From the NCBI GenBank assembly GCA_903813345.2, contig CAIIXF020000011.1:22613754-22677753 (forward strand): 64,000 bases of DNA, read 5' to 3'. The DNA is from Owenia fusiformis. Taxonomy: Eukaryota > Annelida > Polychaeta > Sabellida > Oweniidae. This document shows, in pieces, positions 10,607 through 22,536 of this stretch; positions within the stretch are counted from its first letter, which is position 1; each line of letters begins with the position of its first letter. The position numbers and the translations under genes were made by a program. The notes beneath the pieces were generated by a model. The model was not told the DNA's origin and ran no database searches. It was given only the letters and a program-made list of their open reading frames with translations.

Positions 10607-13600
10607 TTTTAATCAGTAATTAGTATATTTGATCCCTCCATCGAATAAGGGTTATTATTATTTATATTGTGACTATTTACAATTTGCACCATGACTATTT
10701 ATAATTTTATACATGAATTTATGACACGCATTATGATAAATGAATTAAACATCTGCGATAAGAAAAATAGTAGCCCTAACAAAGATTTGGTTATCTGAGG
10801 CTTTTCGTAGAGGAAAGGATCCATTGTTTCAATTTTAGGATGTGGAAATGGTACGATTTACCTCACTTTGAGCATTGGCTGACCAATCAGAATGCAATTT
10901 TTGTTTTTATGTCATTATTCGGAATATCTCATTGTAGCATACCTAATTTAAAACATCACAAGATTTGAATTTTTATGGGTCATGATGACCCACTAGGAAT
11001 TTAATTCTGCTGTGTACTTCTTGACCTTTCTAAAAATATTCTCGGAAATCTGAGATAGTCTTAAACAACACATGACATACATGTATTAATTGAATGAAGT
11101 TTTCCTTTTGAGCATGTAGAGAAGTTGATAGTTGTAGATTGGTCCTGAATAATGTTGTTCCATGTTTTTGTTAGGAGTACTATATTATCACTGCCATATT
11201 TTATTAGGGGCACTATATTATAACACTGCCACATTCCTTAGTAAAAGGTTGCGGCAGTCATGATTTTATTTAGAAATAATAATACTGTAGAACGAACAGA
11301 TGAGGTATTGCCGAGGTTATTAATTAACCGAGTTTTATATTTTAGTCCAAAGCATTGTATAGAAAAGACATCAATTATACATAGGATTAACCCCATCATT
11401 AAATTTCAAATTCCTGTATACTAGGAAATTTTCATCTGTTTAAAGGTTGACGCATATCGTTTAGCAAATCGAACGCTCGTTTTTGTTGTTGCTCACCGTT
11501 TAGTATAAAAGGCACGATCCGGGATAAAACTCAAGGGTATACCAGGTTTGAGGTCGTGGTGAAAACACCTCTGCCTGTTTTTGTAGCAATAGCATAGAAT
11601 AGATCGTCATACATTTATAAAATAGAGATTTTTATTTTGACAAATCAATTTCACATTTTATTGGTGAAGTTTAGGACCTTCTATTTGTGAGTAATAGGAG
11701 AAATTGACATCTAAATTTACCCATCACGTATTAGCACACACAACATGGCTTATGAAATGTCCTACAAATGAAGCAAAGCATTTTGAATGAATACAAGGAT
11801 TTATATTCGCTAATGTACATGCATCCTATGGATAATTCACTCTCTCAATGTTGACAGAACCATTGTAGAATATTATTTTATCTACAATACGATTTCAATA
11901 AACTAGAATTTACAAAACTCCCCTATTTCTTAAAAATGGACTGATCCAGTTGACTCGCCATATTGTTTTTGTCCGGGAAACTTGACGTAACCCTTTAAAG
12001 ATATTGAGAATTAGTTATGAATTTAATAAGAAAAATATTTTATATTTGGCATTGCATAGTGATTTTACCGGAGTTTCGACCATATCAAATGAATGTCTTA
12101 CTTTTAAAGTTGAACTTTAAACACAAATCTTAATTATACATGATTTTAGAGGACTTTGAAATGGTCAAAATTCTAATCTAAGGTGGAACACTGTTTATAA
12201 ATGATACATAGACCATGTTCCACCTTAATGGTACAAATCTGTAAAGACAATACAACATAGTTTGATCATATTTGTTGTATTAAACAACCCAGTAAGAAAA
12301 CATGTTTTTGGTTTGAATCTTTAATTGCATTTTATTCTCTTAAGTATCAACATGATACATTTGCTTAAATAATATGAATTAATACTTTAAAGTTCAATTG
12401 AATTAAATGCAAATCTGATCCTTAAAGGTCACAATTTATTTTTAGTATGATTTCTAGTATTGGCCAGTATGATGTCATTGATGAAAGATGTATTTATTTA
12501 TGTTGTATTTTGTGGATATAAATAAACTGTGAGATGCTATTTCATCATGAGAATGTAGTTAATGTTACTTAGACTGGAATCGGGGTTCCAATCAGCCGTT
12601 AACTGATTTTTGAACACGGATTCTTCCTTTGGGAAATGCATCCTAGATCTGGCCTATATAAGGGACAAGGTCACTATATCTGAGTACATTCACAAATGCA
12701 ATTAGTTATTTTCGTGAGAGTATGTCAAGTCTGTCGAATACAATTACAATTGATGAGACTGTACATTCATTTTTAAAGTGAAGAATTCTCTATTTTATAA
12801 AAACCAATGTAAAGAATTATTACCTTATTTAGAGGACAATATAAAATGTAAGTACTGGAATTCACATTTGATATTTTGGCCTGGGGCCCTGATATTGTAG
12901 GTTGTACATTTATAGAGTGGGGCAACTTTTTAGTATAACCTAGAATATCATATAGAAATTACATTTTAAGTTACGTACCTTAATTTAGCAGATGACCCAG
13001 TCAATTCATCTTACCTTGGTGATCAAAGATTCTTCCTTACATTTATGCAGTAAAATAAATCAAACACCAGAATAACAAATCAAATAATTTTCAATCATTT
13101 TTAAAATTTGGTTTAAATCTGGATTAGCTTTTTGAATATTTTGGGTGAATTGACATTTGACTTTCATGCTGAGTTAGTTGATGAAAACTGACCTATAAAC
13201 TGAAGTATAATTTGAAATGAGATAAAGTAATATACAATGAAACTTGTTAAGTGGAACACCTTTAGAAGTGGAACATCTCTGATAGTGGAACACTTTCTAA
13301 TGGAACACTTTCTAATGTTAAATGAACATCTATAAGTGAAACACCTCTTGGAAGGAGCACTGCTACTTTTTAGAGGTATAAAAGGTGTTCCACTTTGACA
13401 GGTTTTACTGTGTTGAAATCTGTAGAAACTGTATAATGGATTGAGCCAATTTACATGACTTTGAAATGTGGATCAAGAAAATTAAGGGTAATTAGGAAAA
13501 TAGGTCTAACAAATCAAATTATTTCAAATATAACATTTTTGACTGATGCTTGTTTGAAGTATATGTCATCTGCCCTTCAAATGACCCTTCTTTGTTCAAA

Positions 13601-15600
13601 CAATGGGTAATTGGAAGCAAACCCTTGCTTGCATTTTGGAATAATCTAGAACATTCTAGGAATTCTTAAGGAAATTGTGTTTTCTAAATGCATCTGTTTA
13701 TTTTTAGGACATTTTAACTGAATTTCAATTTTTACGATATCTGTTACCAGGACTTGGGTATGGACTTAGCTGAAATAAATGTTTTACTTTTTATTCAAGG
13801 TTTGACCAGTGGTCAGTCTGTACATCCCTTCAAATTATTTCATTCAGTACATTTTTCCCTATTAAGACCTTCTGAAATGTTTCGACTTTTTCAATGACTT
13901 TGCATTCAATTTTGGCATAACGATGGTGTGGCACACTCTGAGGACAGACATCTTAATTCCTTCACAATTGTTCAAAGGAAATACATGAATATTTATTCAA
14001 CTTTTGGAAGGGTGACAATAGGCACATGGCATCACCTTCTAATAAGACTAGATTATCTGATTAATAAGCTTTCTAACCTCAACATGCCAATGAATTGTTT
14101 TCTATGGGTCCCTTCAGATATCTGAAATCTTAATTTTCTATATTCCTGAACATTCATTGAATGCTGCATAATGTAAATCACTTAGTGATGAGCTTTCACT
14201 TAGCGATGACCTTGACCATCCCATAATATCCCAAGAGTACATTGAACCTAGATAGAACCTGGATATGTATTTCATGGCTCATTGGTGAGAGGTTATATTG
14301 ATTGGAGAATTCATAATGGGTCTACAAACTGAATATTTCTGAAAAAACATGACTGACCTTCATTTTAGATCTCCCTATAACAAAAAAATGCGATAATAAT
14401 ATTCGATAATACATTTCAGTATCGATCGTATCCCGATACTTTGAGAGCAATGAGAAATGTTAAATATTGCTTTCGCTGTTGAGGAAATATTTCACGTAAT
14501 AATGTCCAGGCCCGATCGTACTAAGGCTCATATATGAGTCAAATTGAATCCAGTGGTTTTTGTATTACACTAGAGGTTTTAAGCCAATATTCAAGGTCAA
14601 TTCACTATGCCAAACTGGCGATCTAATCGATGAGAATGAGGAACTGGGAGTCGCAAAAGAGCAGTTGGGGACTGAAATTGCCACTGAAAAATACCATTTT
14701 TATTAAATCGCCTAATTATTACATTATACCTCCCCATTCACTAAATGTCACATTTTAGGTATATTTGGTCAAAGACCTGAATGTGTGAATTCATTTATCT
14801 CAGTCAATATGTCAAATTATTTGTGAGTCAACCATGCTTGGCAATATGCTAATAGTTTATACTGTATATCAAATCCAAAACTGTGCTTAACAACCCAGGG
14901 ACATTTCTTAAGATGCTGTTTAAGATTTCCTTTTAATGAAATCACAATGTGAAAAATGATTGTATAAATAAAGGCCAACGCTTAAAATGTTATAAAAAAT
15001 AATTTTGGCGCGTGGCAGATCTGAACTTTCTTTGAAAAAAGGTCACGAGAGTTCGGGTTAAAAAAATTACAAATGTTCGAATTGAAAAATTAATGTGTTC
15101 TTTTGTGTTTGAAACATAGTTCTAAAACGTTTGGAATCCTGTTTATCTATACAAAGTTATTTAAGTCAAACACTAGCAATTTGAATAATGCAAACAAGAA
15201 AAATATTATTCATTCATAAATATTTCAATGTTTGCAAGAGCACAAAAGAGAGTAATTCGAAACCAAAAATAAAGGTACACCCTATAAATAATTAACTAAT
15301 CTTAAAAACGCAACATGACAAATCCTTTATACAATCAGACCAATATATATTATAAAAAATCTACTTTCTTATTTTTGTCATATATTATACAATACAGTAC
15401 AATTTCACCCAAAGTGAGCATAAAAATCACTGAAAGCAACTTTTATAATGCCACCTATAATATGTGCATCACTCAGATATGAATTCTTGCATCCATATAT
15501 CCCATAATTGTCCATATACTAGTATCCCATAATTATCCATATATCCTATAATTTTGTTGTGTCCCATAACAAAATATAATGTTACAAGAGATTAGACCAT
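10607..15600. other. Intergenic, no gene seen
   Basis: AT-rich sequence between the convergent genes. Small items: a ~46-bp duplication at 11173-11240, a hairpin at 12179-12228 (AAGGTGGAACA against TGTTCCACCTT), and short GTGGAACAC-type direct repeats at 13250-13400. No supported exon on either strand. Confidence 0.6.
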
Positions 15601-15648
15601 TTGATTGAAAAATTAATTTTAATGTTATTAAAGGTATACTCTGACTTA

Positions 15649-15655
15649 GAGGTAG
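15649..15655 (-). promoter_or_regulatory. let-7 seed match (7-mer), distal
   Basis: The - strand reads CTACCTC, complementary to let-7 bases 2-8; pairing extends to base 9. It is about 6.7 kb from the lin-28 stop, so membership of the 3' UTR is doubtful. Confidence 0.3.
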
Positions 15656-16129
15656 TGAAAAATGTGAAATATACAAACAAATATATTTGCATTCCAAAAA
15701 ATCTAAACTTTTGAAAAAGTGCCTCTGCGTCTGATTATCTCTTTAAGAACTACATGATTCTAAACTATACATTTCAAATTAATACATCCTTAATTCAGTT
15801 TAAATTCTGTGCATTTGAAGCTTGAGACCAAAAGTTGAGGTACGTTATTGTGATAAACAGTACATCTGAGGTACAATACATGTTTATAAAATACATGTGA
15901 GGTACATGATAATATTACACATGTTTGAGGTACATGTTTGAAATGACACCATTATGTACACCTAAAAATGTTGTTTTTGTTTACATTTGACACTTTCTTG
16001 ACACTTTTCATGTAAAGACGCATGTTTGACATTATAAGGGTACATGTTTAGTATTGTTTACATGGAATATCAAAAACACCATGATATGTTAAGACAACCA
16101 TGAGGTACATAATTCTAATCACGCCATTA

Positions 16130-16600
16130 ATTCTAATTGGTACATCATACATATGACATCATAAGGTACACTTACATATGACATCATAAGGTACATTTAC
16201 ACATGACATCATAAGGTACTTTTACATATTTCATAACATCAGAAGGTATGGCATATGACACTATGAAGTATACCACACATATGACATCATGAAGTACATT
16301 TACATGTGACATCATAAGGTATGACTATTGACACCATAAGGTACATTTACATATTTCTTGACATCATAAGATATGACATATGCTACTATGAAGTATACCA
16401 TATAGATGACATCATAAGGTACACTTACATATGACATCATAAGGTACACAAAAATATAACACCATGAAGTACAACCTATGCATGATGTTTGACAAATGAC
16501 AGCTACATATGACACCATACACATGGCATATGGTACCATGAAGCCGACTATACATATGACACCATGAGGTATGCCTTCATATGTCTAGGAGGAATATATT
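16130..16600. repeat. ~25-bp minisatellite (ACATATGACATCATAAGGTAC)
   Basis: Roughly 15 diverged units on a 25-bp scale, with NdeI-like CATATG and the palindromic-looking ATGACATCAT recurring. Confidence 0.88.
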
Positions 16601-16676
16601 TATATTACACATGGGTGTGTTACATTTAGCAAGAAGCCATAACTGAGTAAAGAGGAATATTGCAAAGACTAAATAT

Positions 16677-16684
16677 TCCCTGAG
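16677..16684 (-). promoter_or_regulatory. lin-4/miR-125 seed match (8-mer), distal
   Basis: The - strand reads CTCAGGGA, the complement of the lin-4/miR-125 seed plus the A1 position. lin-28 is a classical lin-4/miR-125 target, but this site is about 5.6 kb from the stop. Confidence 0.3.
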
Positions 16685-16689
16685 TATTG

Positions 16690-16940
16690 GTACATTAAGT
16701 TAACACCAAGAACATAATGCTTACATAAAGAACATAAGGCTTACACAATGGACATAATGCTTATTCCATAAACATAATGATTATACCTTAGACATAATGC
16801 TTACACAAAGGACATAAGCTTGCTATACAAATATAAGCTTACAATATGAACATAAGGCATACATCATGTATGTATGGTTGATCACAAAAGGAACATTATG
16901 CTTATACTCAAAGTACATAAGGCTTATATCATGAACATAA
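16690..16940. repeat. ~20-25-bp degenerate tandem repeat (ACATAATGCTTA)
   Basis: Repeated GGACATAATGCTTACAC-like units with variable spacing, directly after the 16.1-kb array. No coding potential. Confidence 0.75.
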
Positions 16941-17580
16941 TGCTTTCACAATGTACTTTAACATCTTATTGATTTAGTGCAACCATGCAACACCTTTACA
17001 ATTATCACTATATGTCATATACACTAATATGTGCATATAACTGACATACAAGTGCACACTAATATATGAAAGCTATAGGCATTTTATCAGTGTGGTACAT
17101 GGTTGACTGCATCACAGTACTGGAGTTGTACATTAACATAAGTGCTACATTTTTCACAAATAATCCAAATGCCATTTTAAACCATGAACTTTCCATTATG
17201 AGCAGTCATGAAGTTCATAGATTTAACCATCACAGAGAACGCTACCATAGTTTTAGGATTTATACCAATTGTTTTAGGATTTTCCCATATTTCTAGGTTT
17301 GTCCCATGAGGTGATTTGTTGCCATGAGAGCAGATGTGAAAGTCCAATGATTAGCTATGATGTCATAATAGCAAATGGGGCATCATGGATTTATTTATGC
17401 GACTTCAATTAAACACATTACAACATCTTATGTCATCCACCCCCCATACAGGGTTACAATACAAACTACTACCCCTGTTAGGAGATGGACTAAAATACAC
17501 CCTCCCTCCAGAAATTAATTACTCCTAAATTGTAAAGAATTTTACTCCCTAAAGTTATTTTCTATTGTTCTACACCTGGA

Positions 17581-17644
17581 GGCAACACGGATGAATAATT
17601 AACTGGATTAGAAACTAACCCGTAAGACATTTATCCGTGTTGCC
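17581..17644. repeat. Hairpin with 16-bp stem
   Basis: GGCAACACGGATGAAT at the left pairs with ATTTATCCGTGTTGCC at the right (one mismatch) around a 32-base loop. It could be a small MITE remnant or a structured RNA element; no target duplication seen. Confidence 0.6.
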
Positions 17645-17948
17645 AATGTTATAATTACACCATATTGTTCTAATCTCCCTAATTCCACATCTCATTAAAA
17701 TTAAAAATGAATTTTGTGAATTGTATCTTGCAGACCACCCACCCCTGTTGAATGTATGAATGTTTTCTCCCTCACAACAGTTATATAATATTATATTACT
17801 TTCTTACCTAACTTCTACACTACTTCCTGTAATATATTAATCCTTGACCCCACCCTGATTACACCTAACACTTTTTTTATCCAAAATGTGAAACAAGAGA
17901 AAAAGAGAAGGAATATGGTGAGTCTAAGAATTAGAATTTTCAATTCTT

Positions 17949-17993
17949 GATATCAGAGACATATACAATGTTTTATATGTCTCTGTTGATATA
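17949..17993. repeat. Short hairpin in the lin-28 flank
   Basis: ATATC-AGAGACATATA pairs with TATATGTCTCTG-TTGATAT, leaving a 3-base bulge and a short loop. It looks like a miRNA-precursor-sized stem but the total length is short for one. Function unknown. Confidence 0.4.
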
Positions 17994-18792
17994 CAGTGCT
18001 GTTGGTGATGCACAAATTGATATACTAGAGGTGTGGTAATCCCAATTTGGATTAACTCTCTTACGTTATTTGTCACAATATTCCCACTCGATTTCACTTC
18101 CATTTCAAATGTTAAGTTGTATTCAGGTTGTGGCCGACCATCTTTCTATACTCAAATATTTCTGTTTCTTTGCACAATATTTTAGATTCCGTTGTTAGTA
18201 TAAAGTCAAATCCATAATCTGAGGAAGATTTCAGTCAAAATCAAACGAGACATTTTCTGCATTTTGTTGTAAGAAAATACTTTATGCGATTGACTGAAAA
18301 CTCCAAAATTTAGCAAAAGATGCTTCATCAAAAATTTTCTGGAGATACATTGTACAAATGAAACTGAACTATTTGTAAAAATGTTTTTCTCATTTAACGA
18401 ACCTGAGAATTTGATTCTGCTAAGTAAAATTACAATCAAACTGTTCCAAACTACATGTACCTTTAAGAAATTTGTCTTCAGTTTAAACTAAATTGCCATA
18501 TTCTTCTTTTTCCATGAACGTATGCACATAATAGCAGGAATAACTAAACTGATTTGTCATATACTAATCATATATACAACTACATGTGTTTTATTCCTTT
18601 CCAATACTGAGTGTAAGTAAATTACAAATTATGTACTTCAGTGATAACCAATATTTCCCAAAAAAGTAGTCCCAAATACTATGAATAATGCAGTATCATT
18701 AACACACAAATACAGCTCAAAAAGAACAATATATATATATACATCTAAGTGTATACAAAGTAACAACATGAAAACATGGCAGAATCGTGTAA

Positions 18793-18800
18793 TGAGGTAG
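18793..18800 (-). promoter_or_regulatory. let-7 8-mer seed match
   Basis: The - strand reads CTACCTCA, a full 8-mer let-7 site, about 3.5 kb beyond the lin-28 stop in lin-28 sense. Plausible if the 3' UTR is long. Confidence 0.4.
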
Positions 18801-19109
18801 CCATTTGAAAGTACCTAATTCTCTCAAAACAGAGTTGGATTATTTGAAAAGAAGTTAACTTCTCCAAAATGTATATGGTTACTTGTTTTAATATCTAAAT
18901 GGCCCTATAACCTACCAAATGGCTTTAAATCTGAACTTTTTTTAATATGAGACCACTATCATTTCACAGAAGCTAACCTCGATATATGAATTCTCTACAA
19001 TACTGTGTTTTTTATAGCTCCTCTTTGTAATGCTACAGGGCTGTCGAATGCCAGAAATTGTAATTTTGCCAGCTCTGAATCTATGTCTATACCATTCTGA
19101 CCTTTTTTG

Positions 19110-19445
19110 GGTCATGAATAATAGGCTTCATTTGAGCCACAAATTACCTTTATTAGGGTCAGTAATGACCTTTATTCGAGCCACAAATGACCTTTATTCG
19201 AGCCACAAATGACCATTATTAGGGTCTGTAATGACCTTTGTTTGGGTCAGTAATGACTTTTATTTGGGTCACTAATGACCTTTATTTGGGTCACTAATAA
19301 ACATTATTTGAGTCACTAATGACCTTTATTTAGGTCACAAATGACCTTTGTTTGAGCCACAAATTCCATTTTAGCCACTAATAACCCTTATTAGGGTCAC
19401 AGATGACCTTTAATAAGGTCACAAATAAATCTATTTGGTTCACAG
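19110..19445. repeat. ~22-bp minisatellite (GACCTTTATTTGGGTCACTAAT)
   Basis: About 14 units, diverged, alternating GGGTCAC and GAGCCAC versions. Confidence 0.88.
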
Positions 19446-19849
19446 TTTAGCAGTGTCATAGTAGGGTCGTGACCCATTCTTTGGTTTCATCATTGCATAC
19501 AATAATGTGGACCTTTAATTGTTCCAATAGCTATCGCAAACTAGTCATACCATTCCATGATATATAGCTCTTGGGCAGACTCATTAGATTTTGGGGGACC
19601 TAAAATTGACAAGGGGTACAAAAAAACATTTTTAAAATTTTTGGCCCGATTTGAAAATTTCAACTCATTGAAAATGTAATTTAACTTTGAGGACTCTGGC
19701 CTACCTTAAGGATCCACCTAAGGTGGGAAAGGGAAAACTGTTTTTGAAAAAGATTCACCCCCAAGATCTACTGGTCTGTCACTAAGGGGAGGATTCACAA
19801 GGAATAAAGTGAACAGGTTTGGAACTTAGTCTCAATTTGTAGAAATATC

Positions 19850-20665
19850 AATAAAGAAGATCCTGAAGATGAACCAAAAGAGAAGTATGCACAACCAGAG
19901 TAAAGTATGTATGATTGGGGTGAAGTACACATGACCAGGGTGAAGTACACATGACCAGGGTGAAATATGCATGGCTGGAATGAAGTATATATGGCAGGGG
20001 TGAAAATATGCATGATTGGGACGAAATATGTATGGGCAGGTGAAAATATGTATCATCGGGGTGAAGTATAAATGACGAGGGTGAAATATGCATGGTTGGG
20101 GTGAAATGTGCATAACTAGGGTGAAATATTTGGTTACATATGCATGATTGGGGTGAAATGTATGACCAAGGTGAAATATGCATTATTGAGGTGAAATGTA
20201 TGACCAACGTGAAATATGCATGATTGGGGTGAAATGTATTACCAAGGTGAAATAAGCATTATTGGGGTGAAATGTATGACCAAGGTGTAATATGCATGAT
20301 TGGGGTGAAATGTATGACCAAGGTGAAATATGCATGATTGGGGTGGAATGTATGACCAAGGTGAAATATGCATGATTGGGGTGAAATGTATGACCAAGGT
20401 GAAATATGCATGATTGGGGTGAAACGTATGACCAAGGTGAAATATGCATTTTGAGGTGAAATTTAGGACCAGGGTGAAATATGCATGATTGGGGTGAAAC
20501 GTATGACCAAGGTGAAATATGCATTATTGAGGTGAAATGTATGACCAAGGTGAAATATGCATGATTGGGGTGCAATGTATGACCAAGGTGAAATATGCAT
20601 GATTGGGGTGAAATGTATGACCAAGGTGAAATATGCATGATTGGGTTGAAAAGTATATGACCAGG
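19850..20665. repeat. 38-bp minisatellite
   Basis: About 20 units built from ATGACCAAGGTGAAATATGC followed by ATGATTGGGGTGAAATGT. The 20150-20650 part is highly homogeneous, and units before 20120 are diverged. Long open frames on the - strand here (repeats of HISPWSY and SPQSCIF) are artefacts of the repeat. Confidence 0.96.
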
Positions 20666-21127
20666 GTGAACAACTGAGGAATTGTTCTCTTGTCTTCTTG
20701 GATAATATCAGACTTGAGTTCCCTTTCTTAATATACACTAAAATAATTAATTTCCAAAGAGTTTCACATCTAATCAATTATGCAAGAATGATTCAGAGCA
20801 ATTATTTTGTCATGGAATTCTCCATCAAATATCATGTAAAATTTGAGTAGTTGGTCTCTAACTGATCTGAAAATCAAATAAAACCACTGCATCATTTTAG
20901 CTTGCTTGGTCAACAAATTCTTATTCATTGATTAATTAATTAATTGAAAAACATTAACTAAAAAGATAATGGTGATAATCAAACATAAACACAATACAAA
21001 AATATATTCCAAATTTTTGTACTACATAATATTATATACTGTATATAAATTTAATTTTGAAATAAAACTTAGGTGTGAAAATTCTAAAACTGGAGTTTTA
21101 CATGAGGTCCGATGGGTGTGGCCCATG

Positions 21128-21134
21128 GAGGTAG
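21128..21134 (-). promoter_or_regulatory. let-7 seed match (7-mer) in probable lin-28 3' UTR
   Basis: The - strand reads CTACCTC, about 1.2 kb after the lin-28 stop, the second site in transcript order. Confidence 0.5.
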
Positions 21135-21539
21135 AACTTGACACCTTTATGAAACACCTTGGTTGCCATGGATACCCTAAGAGTGATTAAAATTGGAGAA
21201 GTATCAAGAAATGCATATATTACAAACTGTTGCCTTTAGCATGGACTCATTAAACAAGAGAAAATAAAGGAGGTAATATCTACCCATGAACACCTCATTA
21301 AAAAAAGAAGTACAAATAAAAGGAGGTAATTTCTACCCATGACCACCAAGGTAAATTCAGTTAATTCATGTATTTTCTCATGGACACCTATCGTACTTAC
21401 CATACACAAAGTACACCATTAACAACCTACTCAAGATACAATACGCAAAATATACACAGCACTCACTCAAAATGCTCTACTGACATTTCTCAGTTTTCAA
21501 CAACAAAATTTTATGTGCACAAAAGGTCTCAGTAGTTTC

Positions 21540-21547
21540 TGAGGTAG
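21540..21547 (-). promoter_or_regulatory. let-7 8-mer seed match in probable lin-28 3' UTR
   Basis: The - strand reads CTACCTCA, a full 8-mer let-7 site, about 770 bases after the lin-28 stop. let-7 repression of lin-28 through such sites is conserved from nematodes to vertebrates, so this is the best-placed candidate. Confidence 0.6.
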
Positions 21548-22313
21548 ATTCTCATTGATCATGAAGTTGATAATTCTCTAGCTAGGCTAATATAACAAAA
21601 TTACTATCAAAAACTATGTTATGTAACAATATAGTCACATGTACAAAATTATAACTGTATGATATGAACACAGAAAAAGGGCCAAAAAGCCCAGTTATAT
21701 AAAGTCTTGAATTCATGAGGTATATTCACAGCTTCACATCGGCACCATAACATTGTATAGGAACATATAAATGACTGTGCTAGATCATACAAATGAAGCA
21801 AGTTGTACAATTACCAGTAATTCACAACAAAAAATTAAACAAAATTTCAAATTTGATCTCCCTATGACTACTTCTATGTAAATTCACATATTTGAGGGGC
21901 ATACGTACTCCAGAGCACCAAATCACCTTCTTCTGTCTCCTATCATATGTAGATGTTTTCAAGGCACGACGTGTCTTTGGCTAAAATCATTTACCCATGA
22001 TTATAATAGTTGATTTTACCCTTGGCGTTGTTTACCCCATGAAATTGGCATCATTTACGCATTTTCTTATCCAATATTCTATCAAAGAGACGAGCTTTGA
22101 GGCTTTAAAAATCATCTTTACAAATAATTTTAGGATTTTAGATCTCTCCTTGTTAGTAATTATTCCAAAGGAATATGGGTTTTGTTAAATCACCAAAACT
22201 TGATCTGGAAATGTTGCTCACTTTGCGGCCTGGCACAATCCTTTATATGTATCCGAACAATCTTTCAGTAAAGCTTTGGTATTTAATTAATCAGATGGCT
22301 GCGGCTGCCATGA

Positions 22314-22536
22314 CTATGTAGCCGCTACTGACGTCCCGGCACTTTTGTCACCCTGAGTATCCCCATCATCGGAATCTTTTTTATTATTGTCGTTGTCATT
22401 ACTGTCCTTTTCGGGTTTGACGGGACAATCTGCGATTAAGTGGTCCGTACTTTTACAGTGGTGACATCTTTTAGGCAAAGGTCCATGGGGACATTTCTCT
22501 GCAAGGTGGCCACCAAAATCTCCACAATTATAGCAC
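22314..22536 (-). CDS. lin-28: lin-28 last exon: two CCHC zinc knuckles and stop
   Basis: The acceptor on the - strand is ACTTACAG. The exon reads [15 protein letters not shown], then a Pro-Lys linker, then [14 protein letters not shown], then a Lys/Asp/Asn-rich tail ending in TAG at 22316-22314. The second knuckle is a standard C-x2-C-x4-H-x4-C. The first is C-x2-C-x5-H-x4-C, with an extra residue. An in-frame ATG at 22553 lies in the intron and is not the start. Confidence 0.93.

Larger units (their letters stand above)
15649..22313 (-). other. Probable lin-28 3' flank or long 3' UTR
   Basis: This lies immediately downstream of the lin-28 stop on the - strand and has no coding sequence I can support. 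In lin-28 sense it carries four let-7 seed complements (21540-21547, 21128-21134, 18793-18800, 15649-15655) and one lin-4/miR-125-type 8-mer (16677-16684). Long let-7-regulated 3' UTRs are usual for LIN28 genes. The true end of the transcript cannot be read from sequence, so the more distal sites may be outside it. Minisatellites at 16.1-16.9, 19.1-19.4 and 19.8-20.7 kb interrupt it. Confidence 0.5.

Noticed and set aside
19795-20777. Open frames on the - strand with repeats of HISPWSYISPQSCIF
   Set aside because: They follow the 38-bp minisatellite in several frames at once and have no start context, splice logic or known domain.
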